Source: Nocardia sp. NBC_01327 (lineage in GTDB: Bacteria; Actinomycetota; Actinomycetes; Mycobacteriales; Mycobacteriaceae). Taken from it: a DNA stretch of 64,000 nucleotides. The stretch is from the NCBI RefSeq assembly GCF_035958815.1, contig NZ_CP108383.1:4650001-4714000 (forward strand). The letters are read 5' to 3'. How positions within the stretch are numbered: position 1 is the stretch's first letter; each line of letters starts with the position of its first letter. The notes under the pieces are model-generated. The model saw only the letters and a program-made list of their open reading frames with translations. It ran no database searches and had not been told where the DNA came from. This document shows, in pieces, positions 16,422-25,184 of this stretch. A program made the position numbers and the translations under genes.

Positions 16422-17365
16422 CTGCACTGGGTACTGTGCGTCGCAGCATTTTCGGCATAGCCGAGCCGCGAAAGGTCTTCAGCAGACCAGGATTCGCTCC
16501 GGAGGGGTGGGGCCGATTCGCCCCGGTGATCGAGTCACTCGCCTTGGGTTACAACATAACCCTGGAAAACAGCTCCCCATCGGTGCTGGTGCCCAGGCTG
16601 GAGGCGGTCGACCCGGCGCTGCACGGATTCGCTTACGAGGGTGCGGCAATGGGCCTCGGCGTTCTGGACGTCATCGCCCCTGGGAAGCGCAGGGTAGGCG
16701 CCTTCGCCACTGGTCCGGGCGCGCATCACATGGCCACGGTCTACGTCGGGTTCGGCCTCGCCCTTGCCCGCCTGCGGCGGCAGCCGGAAAAGTATCTGGA
16801 ACAGCTCGACCCTGTTCTCGGTTGGGTCGTTGTCGATGGCTACGGCTTCCACGAAGGCTTCTTCGCGCGGCGGCGTTCCATTGGAAAACAACTGCAGCCG
16901 GCGCACCTTTCCGATACTGGCAGGGAATTGTTCGATCAGGGTTTGGGCCGGTCGATCTGGTTCTCCAGCGGGGCCGGCATCGCGTGCGTGGCCGAGACCA
17001 TCTCGAGTTTCGCACCCGAGCGCCAGGCGAATCTGTGGACCGGAGCGGCTATGGCCTGCAGCTTCGCCGGAGGCACGGACCGGGCCGGCCTGGAACAGGT
17101 GCGCCAGGCAGCCGGCGCACACCGCCTTCGACTGCGGTGGGCGGCCGCGGCGGCGGCCTGGACCCGGGGCCTTGCCCAAAACCCGACACCACATACCGAC
17201 CAGGCATGTGAAATGTTTGCCGAAATCTCGAGTTCTGATGCTGCCCGTGTTCTGGAAAAGGCCCGCCGCGAACTTGCCGGTAATTCGTCGTCCGCGTCGT
17301 ATCGAACCTGGCGCGAAACCTGCATCCAGAAACTCTTATCGGAAGCCTGCGGTCGAACCAAGTGA
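16418..17365 (+). CDS. DUF1702 (UnbL-like) protein 4
   Basis: The ATG at 16418 overlaps the previous stop (ATGA). The product has 315 residues. Blocks: LHGFAYEGAAMGLGVLDVIA, MATVYVGFGLALARL, VVDGYGFHEGFFARR, GRELFDQGLGRSIWFSSG, QANLWTGAAMACSFAGGTD. The conserved Gly-Cys-Gly of the final motif is replaced by Ala-Cys-Ser here. The next gene (exporter, 17393) follows after 27 bp, so this closes the DUF1702 block while the operon continues. The reaction is unknown. Confidence 0.88.
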   Translation: MTALGTVRRSIFGIAEPRKVFSRPGFAPEGWGRFAPVIESLALGYNITLENSSPSVLVPRLEAVDPALHGFAYEGAAMGLGVLDVIAPGKRRVGAFATGPGAHHMATVYVGFGLALARLRRQPEKYLEQLDPVLGWVVVDGYGFHEGFFARRRSIGKQLQPAHLSDTGRELFDQGLGRSIWFSSGAGIACVAETISSFAPERQANLWTGAAMACSFAGGTDRAGLEQVRQAAGAHRLRLRWAAAAAAWTRGLAQNPTPHTDQACEMFAEISSSDAARVLEKARRELAGNSSSASYRTWRETCIQKLLSEACGRTK

Positions 17366-17392
17366 ATTGACAGCACTTCGAGAGGCACGCGC

Positions 17393-18940
17393 ATGCGCAA
17401 ATACAGGGACACAATAATTGTTCTCGTGCTGATGTCCACCGCGTATATCGCCGCCGTGGAAATTACGGTCATGAACGTGGCGCTGCCGACCCTGTCCAGG
17501 GCGCTATCGGCCGGTACCACCGAACTGCAGGGGGTGGTCGATGCTTACAACTTGTTCCTGGGAGCGTTCGTCCTGGCCGCCGGCAGCCTGAGTGATCGGC
17601 AAGGCCGAAAAGGATTCCTTCTCCTCGGGATGGGCATTCTCGGCTCGGCTTCGCTGGTGGCGTCCTGGGTTGACACGAGCAGCGCTCTCATCGCGGCGCG
17701 GGCAGTGATGGGACTCGGTGCTGCCCTCATGTTTCCCACCACTTTGTCGATCCTGGCGAACGTGTTCACGGGAAGGCGTGCCCGGGCCCGCGCCATCGGA
17801 CTGTGGGGTGCATCAACAGGTTTGGGCGTCGCCACCGGCCCGATCGTCGGGGGCTGGCTGCTGAGCCGATACTGGTGGGGAAGCATCTTCGCCTTCTTGG
17901 CGCTTCTCACTCTGGCCATAGCGGTTCTGGTCGTCTTGTTCGTTCCGACCTCGCGCGACCCGCGGACGCCCCCGATCGACTGGCGAGGGTTGTCGCTGTC
18001 GAGTCTGGGGCTCGGAGCATTCGTCTTGGGCATCATCGAAGCCCCCAGATGGGGGTGGGGCTCGGCTTCCACAATCGGGTGCGTCACGATCGGCGCTCTG
18101 CTGGTGCTGGTATTTCTCGCTGTGCAACGACGCACCGAGCATCCCATGCTGGACATTTCATTGTTCTCCGACATGCGTTACACCGCTGCCACCGGGTCGA
18201 TCGCCATCTCGTTCTTCGCCCTCAACGGATTCATCTTCCTTATTACCCAGTACATGCAGCAGGTCAAGGATTGGAGCGCATTGTCGATGGGCCTGCGTTT
18301 ACTACCGATGGCCGGCTCGATAGGAATCGCATCGATAGTCGGCGCATGGCTCGCCGTGCGGATCGGGAACAAGGTCGTTGTCACCGCCGGCCTGATCCTC
18401 TTCGCTGTAGGCCTGGTCTGGGCCTCGACGAATACCCAAGACACCGCCTACAGCTTCATGTCGGTCAATATCATTGTGCTCGGTTTGGGATTCGGGCTGA
18501 CCAGTACACCAGCGACCGAAGCCATCATGGGTGCAGTCTCCAAGGAGAAGGCAGGGGTCGGCGCCGCGGTGAACGACGCGACCCGACTGTGCGGAGCCAC
18601 CCTCGGGGTCGCAGTGATCGGAAGCATGGCGTCCTCGCTCTACCGCAACAAAATGGACGGAACGCTGCCCAACCGGGTGACCGACGCCGCATCCTCGGAT
18701 CGATCTCTCGGCGGCGCGCTGGCCGCGGCAGACAAGCTGCACTCCACGGGGGACGTCGAGGGCGCCCGGCAATTGTCCGAAGCCGCTACGTCGGCCTTCC
18801 TGCACAGCATGCAAGGCGGTTCACTGCTGGCAGCGGCGGCGGTCTCGGCCGGTGCCCTCATGACAGGGTTCCTGCTTCCGGCCCGTCCGCGCCAGCTCGA
18901 TTCAAGTCCTGACTTGGCGGCACAAGTTGTCAACCCCTGA
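17393..18940 (+). CDS. MFS drug exporter, 14-TM DHA2 type
   Basis: A 515-residue EmrB/QacA-type exporter. Helix 1 includes VLMSTAYIAAVEITVMNVAL, motif A is GSLSDRQGRKG around residue 70, and motif C is GASTGLGVATGPIVGGWLL around residue 142. Long hydrophobic segments fit 14 helices and a final cytoplasmic tail (PARPRQLDSSPDLAAQVV). It lies between the DUF1702 genes and halogenase-like gene 1 with short gaps, so it is in the biosynthetic operon and is a good candidate for the product exporter. It is a different subtype from the exporter at 10470. Confidence 0.9.
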   Translation: MRKYRDTIIVLVLMSTAYIAAVEITVMNVALPTLSRALSAGTTELQGVVDAYNLFLGAFVLAAGSLSDRQGRKGFLLLGMGILGSASLVASWVDTSSALIAARAVMGLGAALMFPTTLSILANVFTGRRARARAIGLWGASTGLGVATGPIVGGWLLSRYWWGSIFAFLALLTLAIAVLVVLFVPTSRDPRTPPIDWRGLSLSSLGLGAFVLGIIEAPRWGWGSASTIGCVTIGALLVLVFLAVQRRTEHPMLDISLFSDMRYTAATGSIAISFFALNGFIFLITQYMQQVKDWSALSMGLRLLPMAGSIGIASIVGAWLAVRIGNKVVVTAGLILFAVGLVWASTNTQDTAYSFMSVNIIVLGLGFGLTSTPATEAIMGAVSKEKAGVGAAVNDATRLCGATLGVAVIGSMASSLYRNKMDGTLPNRVTDAASSDRSLGGALAAADKLHSTGDVEGARQLSEAATSAFLHSMQGGSLLAAAAVSAGALMTGFLLPARPRQLDSSPDLAAQVVNP

Positions 18941-18957
18941 GCGCTGGAGGTAGCACC

Positions 18958-20724
18958 GTGACCGAGCAGAAGACATCCGACGACACGGCCCGCGAATTCG
19001 ACGTGGCGATCCTGGGCGGCGGTGCGGCTGGGCTGGCGCTGGCCGTGCAGTTGCACAAGACCCGCCCCGAGAGCTCGATCGTGGTGGTGGAGAAGAGCGT
19101 TCGCGCACCCGAGGCCGCGCACAAGGTCGGCGAGTCCACCGTCGATATCGCCGCCCGCTACATGCGCGAGGTGCTCGAGATGGAACCACACATCACGAGC
19201 CGGCAGCTCGAGAAGTTCGGGCTGCGGTTCTTCTTCACCCAGGCGGACAACCGCGACATCGCGCGCCGTATCGAACTCGGCCACGCACGCCGCCCGACTG
19301 TCGGCGCCACCTACCAACTGGACCGGGGGCGGTTCGAGAACTACCTGTCCGATGAACTGGTCGCTCGCGGTGTGGATCTGTGGACCGGCCACAAGGTCAC
19401 CGAGGTCGATATCGTCGACTCCGGTGGGTGGCACCATGTCGATGTGACGGCACCGGACGGTAGTCGCCGTGGTGTCCGGGCACGGTGGGTGGTGGATGCG
19501 TCGGGTCGCGCGAGCCTGCTCAAACGCAAGCTCAGCCTGTCGAAACCGAACGGCCACAATGTGAATGCCGCCTGGTTCCGGATCGACCACCCGATCGATA
19601 TCGACGAATGGTCGAGCTCGGCCGACTGGCATGAGCGCATCAGCGGAGGCCATCGCAGTTTGTCGACCAACCACCTGATGGGGGAGGGCTATTGGGTGTG
19701 GCTGATTCCGCTGGCCTCGGGAACGATCAGCGTCGGTATCGTCGCCGACGCGCAGATACATCCCTTCGCAGAGATCAGTCGCTTCGACAAGGCGTTGACC
19801 TGGCTGCAGGAGCATGAGCCGCAGTGCGCCGAGGTGGTCGCCGCACATCAGGACAAGCTGCTCGACTTCAAGGTCATGCGGAACTATTCGTACGGCTGTC
19901 AGCAGGTGTATTCAGAGCAGGGCTGGTGCCTGACGGGAGAGGCCGGCATCTTCCTGGACCCGCTGTACTCGCCGGGATTCGACGTCATCTCGATGAGCAA
20001 CGGGCTGATCACCGACTTGGTCACTCGCGCGCTCGACGGGGAGGATGTCAGCGAATTGGCCGCGATACACAACAACGTGTTCTTCATGGTCACCGACGGC
20101 TGGCTGCCGATCTACGAAGGCCAGTACGCCATCATGGGCAACGCCCGGGTGATGAGCGCGAAGGTCATCTGGGACACCGGAGTCTATTGGGCGGTGCCGT
20201 CGCTGCTCTACTACCACGACCAGTTTCGGCAGCTGGCCGATCGCCCGAGACTGGTGGCGCAATTGGCGCGGATGTCCGCGATCACCGACCCGGTCCAGCG
20301 GTTCTTCCGGCAGTGGTACGAGGTCGAGCCCAGGACGCACGCCGACGGCATGATCACCTACTACGACTTCGATTTCATGACTCGCTTCCACGAGGGTTTG
20401 TCGGCAGGTCTGTCCGATGCCGAACTCGGCGATCGGCTCGCCGCCAATTTCGACGAGTTGGAGCGCATCGCCGGCGAGCTCGTGTCCGCGGTAATGGCGG
20501 AAGGTGATGCGGCCGTTGATGTCCGGCGGCGTGAGCAGGCCGTGCGGTGGCGGGCCGATAAGGCGTTGATGCGGCTGGTCGAGGTCTACGAGGCGCACGG
20601 CGGGTGCGGCGAAGCATGGGTCACCGCGGGGCCGGACGGAGTGGGACTGGGCGGCGGCCGGGATTTCTCCGTTCGCGGCCTGGTGCCCGATCCGGGACCG
20701 GCCGCGCGAACCGGTGTGCGGTAA
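18958..20724 (+). CDS. FAD-dependent halogenase-like flavoprotein 1
   Basis: A 588-residue protein from a GTG preceded by GGAGGTAG. The FAD-binding loop GGGAAG is at residues 20-25, the HKVGEST segment near 55-61, and WVWLIP at 246-251 matches the WxWxIP motif of FADH2-dependent halogenases. A conserved Lys (about 86, in LEKFGLRFFF) lies where the catalytic lysine that carries the halogen is expected. The C-terminal 300 residues (GEAGIFLDPLYSPGFD, then helices) are typical of the phenol/alkyl-type halogenase-oxidoreductase group. It could halogenate a carrier-bound polyketide or be a non-halogenating oxygenase. The C-terminus is longer and more polar than in genes 2 and 3. Confidence 0.8.
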   Translation: MTEQKTSDDTAREFDVAILGGGAAGLALAVQLHKTRPESSIVVVEKSVRAPEAAHKVGESTVDIAARYMREVLEMEPHITSRQLEKFGLRFFFTQADNRDIARRIELGHARRPTVGATYQLDRGRFENYLSDELVARGVDLWTGHKVTEVDIVDSGGWHHVDVTAPDGSRRGVRARWVVDASGRASLLKRKLSLSKPNGHNVNAAWFRIDHPIDIDEWSSSADWHERISGGHRSLSTNHLMGEGYWVWLIPLASGTISVGIVADAQIHPFAEISRFDKALTWLQEHEPQCAEVVAAHQDKLLDFKVMRNYSYGCQQVYSEQGWCLTGEAGIFLDPLYSPGFDVISMSNGLITDLVTRALDGEDVSELAAIHNNVFFMVTDGWLPIYEGQYAIMGNARVMSAKVIWDTGVYWAVPSLLYYHDQFRQLADRPRLVAQLARMSAITDPVQRFFRQWYEVEPRTHADGMITYYDFDFMTRFHEGLSAGLSDAELGDRLAANFDELERIAGELVSAVMAEGDAAVDVRRREQAVRWRADKALMRLVEVYEAHGGCGEAWVTAGPDGVGLGGGRDFSVRGLVPDPGPAARTGVR

Positions 20725-20728
20725 CACG

Positions 20729-20747
20729 GCTTACGTACTACGTAAGC
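20729..20747. promoter_or_regulatory. Near-perfect palindrome, likely operator
   Basis: GCTTACGTA-C-TACGTAAGC, 9-bp arms around one base, lies 5 bp after the halogenase stop and upstream of the antiporter gene. The compact symmetry is typical of a dimeric repressor site (TetR/MarR class). No TetR gene is in the window; HxlR proteins are candidates. Confidence 0.5.
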
Positions 20748-20792
20748 GCGACGGAACTCGGCCCGGCCAGGATCGCCGACGATGGACGAAAA

Positions 20793-20833
20793 AGCCTCCG
20801 GCGCAAGATAAACCAGTGGGATTGCCGGAGGCT
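20793..20833 (-). terminator. Rho-independent terminator, minus-strand reading
   Basis: AGCCTCCGGC (20793-20802) and its exact complement GCCGGAGGCT (20824-20833) form a 10-bp stem with a 21-nt loop; five T follow in the minus-strand direction. On the plus strand the same hairpin without a T-run sits between halogenase gene 1 and the antiporter. It would stop transcripts entering from the right. Confidence 0.5.
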
Positions 20834-20859
20834 CGGCCGCTGTGAGGAAAGGGCCTGCT

Positions 20860-22221
20860 GTGCCGACACTGTTGGAAATCACCACTCATCTGTTTCTGCA
20901 AATGCTGGTCATTCTGGTGACGTACCGCCTGATCTGGCCGATACTCCGCAAGCTGGCGCAGGTGCAGGTCGTGGCGATCATGGTCGCCGGTTTTCTGCTC
21001 GGCCCCTCGGTCCTCGGCCTGATCTGGCCGACCGGCCAGCGATGGCTTTTTCCGACCACGCTCCATATCGGGGGCACATCGATCACACATCCGAATCTGG
21101 TCGCGATCTACGTCGTGGGCCAGCTGGGACTCGTGCTCTACATGTTCCTGGTCGGGGCGTCGTTCAAGCTCGATATTCTCGGCGCGCACCGGCGGCAGGC
21201 CGGTGTCACGTCCGCCTTCGGAGTCGTGGTTCCGCTGATCCTCGGCAGCCTGCTCGGCTGGACGATGGTCACAAAGCACGGACAGTACTTCACCGACAAG
21301 GTGGGGCATTGGCAAGGCGCGCTGTTCATCGCTTCCGCGGTGGCGATCACGGCCTTTCCGATGCTGGCGTGGATCGTTTACGACTCCGGGCTGATGAATA
21401 CCAGGCTGGGCACGATGTCGCTGTCCTGCGCCGCCGTCGATGACGCATGTTCGTGGATGCTGCTGGCTGCCGTCGTCGCCAGTACCAGGGGATCGATGAA
21501 CGGTGCCCTGATCGCCGTCGCCGGCGGTGTCGGCTACCTCCTGTTCATGGTGTTCATCGTGCGGCGCTGGCTTGCGCGACTGAACACCTGGTCCCCGCGC
21601 GGAGACAACGCGCTCACCGGCGGCATCCCGATCACCCACCTGACGATCGTGCTGCTCGTTATCCTCGCGGGCTGCTGGTTCACCGACTATGTCGGCATCT
21701 TCTCGGTATTCGGCGCTTTCGTGGCGGGCACCGTGATGCCGCGCGGGGAGTTTCTCGATACGATCCGCGCGCGGTTCGAGCCACTGGTCGCGTATCTGCT
21801 TCTTCCCGCGTTCTTCATCTATTCCGGTCTGAACACACAGCTTTCCCTCATTCTCAAGCCGTCGGTGCTCTTGATCGGCGCGGCGATTCTGGTCGTATCA
21901 TTCGCCGGAAAATTCGGTGCGGTCGGCCTCGCCGCCCGATGGCAGGGCATGGGCTGGCGGGAGGCAGGGTCGATGGGCGCGCTGGCCAACGCCCGCGGCC
22001 TGATGGAACTCATCCTGTTGAATATCGGACAATCCGCAGGCCTGATCACGAACGAGCTCTACACGATTCTGGCGCTGATGACGATCATCACCACCCTTCT
22101 CGCCACTCCGATCCAGCGCATGTTCGAACGCCACGCATGGAAGGAGGGCTATGTGTTCGGCCGAACGGGTGAGGAACCCAAACCGGTCCGCGCTACTACA
22201 CCGGCAACCGACGTCCCGTGA
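20860..22221 (+). CDS. Cation/proton antiporter, CPA2 family
   Basis: I choose the GTG at 20860, 7 bases after AGGAAAGGG, giving 453 residues; the GTG at 20842 is an alternative. The protein is hydrophobic with about 12-13 membrane segments, for example LLEITTHLFLQMLVILVTYR and VVAIMVAGFLLGPSVLG. The paired aspartates of the CPA2 ion-binding site are in AAVDDACSWML about residue 195. Na+/H+ antiporter-like proteins of this type are frequent in polyketide clusters and may support export or self-resistance. The last 73 bp overlap the 3' end of the convergent SARP gene. Confidence 0.88.
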   Translation: MPTLLEITTHLFLQMLVILVTYRLIWPILRKLAQVQVVAIMVAGFLLGPSVLGLIWPTGQRWLFPTTLHIGGTSITHPNLVAIYVVGQLGLVLYMFLVGASFKLDILGAHRRQAGVTSAFGVVVPLILGSLLGWTMVTKHGQYFTDKVGHWQGALFIASAVAITAFPMLAWIVYDSGLMNTRLGTMSLSCAAVDDACSWMLLAAVVASTRGSMNGALIAVAGGVGYLLFMVFIVRRWLARLNTWSPRGDNALTGGIPITHLTIVLLVILAGCWFTDYVGIFSVFGAFVAGTVMPRGEFLDTIRARFEPLVAYLLLPAFFIYSGLNTQLSLILKPSVLLIGAAILVVSFAGKFGAVGLAARWQGMGWREAGSMGALANARGLMELILLNIGQSAGLITNELYTILALMTIITTLLATPIQRMFERHAWKEGYVFGRTGEEPKPVRATTPATDVP

Positions 22222-23087
22222 ACGGCAGAATGACCCCGGCGATGTTGCTCCCCGAGTTCCTGCTCGATGCGCTTCCAGAGTTGCGATGCGTTTCGGCCCA
22301 CGTCGGCGCCGAGTTCATGATGGATCGTTTCCAGGTAGCGGGCGAGCTGTGAGCGCGCGGCGAGGACATTGCCCTGCAGCAGGCTGACCTCGGCGATGGC
22401 CGTGCACGCCTCCTCCGAGTAGGGGTCCCGCTCCAGGATCGACAGCGCGATCGGCAGCGCCTTGTGGGGCAGGCCGCCGATCAGGTAGAGGCGCAGCAGA
22501 CCGCTCTCCAAATACCGATATGCCACTTCGTGTTCGGTGCGACAGGAGTCGAAGGCCTCGTCGAAGAGATTCTCCGGCAGGAAGGTTCGTTCGTAGTAGT
22601 CCAGCAGCGCCTCATACGAGGCGATCGCGGTCTCGAGGTTGCCGTGCGTCTCGGCGGCCTTGCCCGCAACGAGCAGTCGTTCGGCCTCGACCACGTCGGT
22701 CCACCAGCAGCCGGCGAAGTCGAACCAGTACCGGCCCTTGCCATCGGAGCGAATGAAGGTGGACGGCTGCCGGGGCGCCAGAGCGGGCTCGAGCAGATGC
22801 CGCACGCAGTGCAGCGTCACGTGTAGCTGGTTCGGGGTACTTCGCGAGCGACGGCTCGGCCACAGCAGCTCGCCCAACTCCGGCGAGTCGATTCGGACGC
22901 CCTCGTTCAGTAGGAACCATTTCAGGAGCGTGCACGCGCTGGTGCGTCCTAGTCCGGCCGCATTGCCGAGTGGGTCGCCATCGCGTGAGAGCCGGAAGGG
23001 CCCGAAGAAACGGGCCGTGAAACGGTGTTCCGTGGATGCCGAACGATCTCGAATCTCATTCCGCGGGTATGCATGCCGGTTCTGCAT
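22149..23087 (-). CDS. BTAD/SARP-family transcriptional activator 1
   Basis: The ATG at 23087 is chosen because GGGAGGGGAG lies just upstream, giving 312 residues (MQNRHAYPRNEIRDRSAST...). The N-terminal winged helix (FFGPFRLSRDGDPLG, then LLKWFLLNEGVRIDSPELGE and LLWPSR) precedes a bacterial transcriptional activation domain of TPR-like repeats (residues about 110-270: WWTDVVEAERLLVAGKAAET, then FDSCRTEHEVAYRYLESGLL). SARP proteins bind direct repeats beside -35/-10 sites and recruit RNA polymerase to pathway genes. It is convergent with the antiporter, and divergent from halogenase gene 2, which it may activate. Confidence 0.88.
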   Translation of the reverse strand: MQNRHAYPRNEIRDRSASTEHRFTARFFGPFRLSRDGDPLGNAAGLGRTSACTLLKWFLLNEGVRIDSPELGELLWPSRRSRSTPNQLHVTLHCVRHLLEPALAPRQPSTFIRSDGKGRYWFDFAGCWWTDVVEAERLLVAGKAAETHGNLETAIASYEALLDYYERTFLPENLFDEAFDSCRTEHEVAYRYLESGLLRLYLIGGLPHKALPIALSILERDPYSEEACTAIAEVSLLQGNVLAARSQLARYLETIHHELGADVGRNASQLWKRIEQELGEQHRRGHSAVHGTSVAGVVARTGLGSSPVRPNT

Positions 23088-23338
23088 TGGGCTCCCCTCC
23101 CAGTGCCGAAGCACATCGGACAACCGTGGTGTGGTCGCTCGAATGCTGCCCCCGCCTGGATGCGCCGTTGCGATGGGACCGTGGGCCCAAACCAACCCGT
23201 TCGGTCGATTTGCGAAGGTCGCCGGGACCTCATTGTCTCGGGTCGAGATTAGTTAAGTATAGGGGACTTTCGTGATCCTTCCGAGCAGCGTAAGAGCACG
23301 GGAAGTGCTGGCCGTGACAGTTGCGGCGAGGAGGAATC

Positions 23339-25132
23339 ATGACTTCAGCGGTACGGCATCGGCTTTCCGAATTGACCGGAGATCAGCTGGCGGTTCTGGC
23401 GCAATCGCTGCGTGCCCGCAAGGCGATGGAACCGTCAGAGCCGGGCGACTACGACGTAGTCGTGCTCGGCGGTGGCACCGCCGGCCTGACGCTCGCGCTG
23501 CACCTGCGCCGGGCGGTACCCGGGATCCGGGTTCTCGTCGTGGAAAAGCTGGCTCATCCGGTCCCCGAGACCACACACAAGGTGGGGGAGTCCACCGTCG
23601 AGATCGCCGCGCACTATCTGCGCGATGTGCTCGGACTGCGCGATCATCTCGAGACGTGCCAACTGCGCAAGTTCGGGCTGCGAATGTTCTTCAGCCACAA
23701 CGACAACTCCGATATCGCCGAGCGCGTCGAGCTGGGTAGCTCGGTATTTCCGCCGCTGAGCACCTATCAGCTCGACCGTGGGCGGCTGGAGAACGAGCTC
23801 GGTGTGCGCTGTGTCCAGGCGGGCGTCGAATTCCTCAGTGGCTACAAGGTGTTCGACGTGGAGTTGCGGCCCGGCCAGCCGCTGCACCAGATCCGGGTCA
23901 CGCGGCCGGACGGCGAACGCGGCGTGAGTGCGCGATGGGTGGTCGATGCCACCGGGCGCAGCCAGCTGCTGCAGCGCCACTCTCGCCCGTTGCGAAAGCC
24001 GGTCGGGCACAAGGCTAATGCCGCCTGGCTGCGAATTGCGCACCCGATCGATGTCAACGCCTGGACCGGTGACCCCGAATGGGCTGCGCGGGTCACTGAG
24101 GGAGACCGCGCCCTGTCGACGAATCACCTGATGGGCGACGGCTATTGGGTCTGGCTGATCAGGCTCGCGTCGGGCTCGACGAGCGTCGGGATCGTCGCCG
24201 ACAGCGACGCGCACGGGTTCGACACCTTCAACACTCTGGACAAGGCGCAGGACTGGCTGCGCCGGCACGAACCGCAATGTGCGGCTGTGCTGGACGCACA
24301 TTCGGACGATATCCAGGACTTCCGGGTCATGCACGACTACTCCTACGGGTGTGAGCAGGTGTTCTCGGGTGAGCAGCGGTGGTGCCTGACAGGTGAGTCC
24401 GGGGTGTTCCTCGACCCGCTCTACTCACCGGGCCTGGATCTGATCGCCATCGGCAATGTGCTGGTGGTCGACCTGATCGCCCGCTCGCTGGCCGGTGCGG
24501 ACGTCACGGCGCTGGGTGCGATCCACGACAGCCTGTTCCGCAGTGTCACCGATATCTGGCTCGCGGTCTACGAGAAGCAGTACCACCTGATGGGCCACGC
24601 GGAGGTGATGACGTCGAAGGTCATCTGGGACACCGCGTTCTACTGGGGCGTCTTCGGCCTGCTGTTCTTCCAGGACAAGTTCCGCAGCGCGGCCACCACC
24701 GCGTCGGTGGCCGCCGATTTGGGCCGGCTGACCCGGATCAGCAACCGTGTTCAGCAGTTCTTCCGTGAGTGGGCATCGATAGACGACTCGCAGCTGCCCC
24801 CGCAGTTCGTGGACCTTTACAAGCCACTGAACTTCATGGTCCGGCTGCACGCCGGCATGGCCGACCAGCTGACCGCCGCCGAGTTCGAAACGCGGTTCGG
24901 TGAGAACACCCGGCTCTTCGCGCAGCTGGCCGGACAACTGATCAGCACGGTCATTGCCACCTATGCCGAACGGACCTGCGACGACGCTGTCGTCGCCCGC
25001 ATTCAGAGCTGGCAGCGCGACCCGATCATCGCTGAACTGCTGGCCACCTATCGCCGTGAACGGCACCGCAACCCGACCAGCCCGGAGTGGATGACGATCG
25101 GCCGCTCCGTCGTGCACACAGCCAACGCCTGA
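23339..25132 (+). CDS. FAD-dependent halogenase-like flavoprotein 2
   Basis: The ATG at 23339 follows GCGAGGAGGAATC; 597 residues. A 36-residue N-terminal extension (VRHRLSELTGDQLAVLAQSL, then RARKA) precedes the FAD loop GGGTAG at 44-49. HKVGESTVEIAAHYLRDVLG and LRKFGLRMFF hold the putative catalytic Lys. The WxWxIP motif reads WVWLIR (270-275), with Pro replaced by Arg, so halogenation is uncertain. The C-terminus is the helical domain typical of the group (GESGVFLDPLYSPGLD). The N-terminal extension recurs in the thioesterase at 26919 and in the remnant at 8256 and may dock it to the PKS. Confidence 0.8.
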   Translation: MTSAVRHRLSELTGDQLAVLAQSLRARKAMEPSEPGDYDVVVLGGGTAGLTLALHLRRAVPGIRVLVVEKLAHPVPETTHKVGESTVEIAAHYLRDVLGLRDHLETCQLRKFGLRMFFSHNDNSDIAERVELGSSVFPPLSTYQLDRGRLENELGVRCVQAGVEFLSGYKVFDVELRPGQPLHQIRVTRPDGERGVSARWVVDATGRSQLLQRHSRPLRKPVGHKANAAWLRIAHPIDVNAWTGDPEWAARVTEGDRALSTNHLMGDGYWVWLIRLASGSTSVGIVADSDAHGFDTFNTLDKAQDWLRRHEPQCAAVLDAHSDDIQDFRVMHDYSYGCEQVFSGEQRWCLTGESGVFLDPLYSPGLDLIAIGNVLVVDLIARSLAGADVTALGAIHDSLFRSVTDIWLAVYEKQYHLMGHAEVMTSKVIWDTAFYWGVFGLLFFQDKFRSAATTASVAADLGRLTRISNRVQQFFREWASIDDSQLPPQFVDLYKPLNFMVRLHAGMADQLTAAEFETRFGENTRLFAQLAGQLISTVIATYAERTCDDAVVARIQSWQRDPIIAELLATYRRERHRNPTSPEWMTIGRSVVHTANA

Positions 25133-25184
25133 GCCTCACCCACCCGGCCGGCGCGGCCGGACCACCGTCCTCGTAGGAGGCACC

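Noticed and set aside
22149..23195. Longer SARP start at 23195
   Set aside because: The added 36 residues are not family-like and the ATG at 23087 has an excellent ribosome site.
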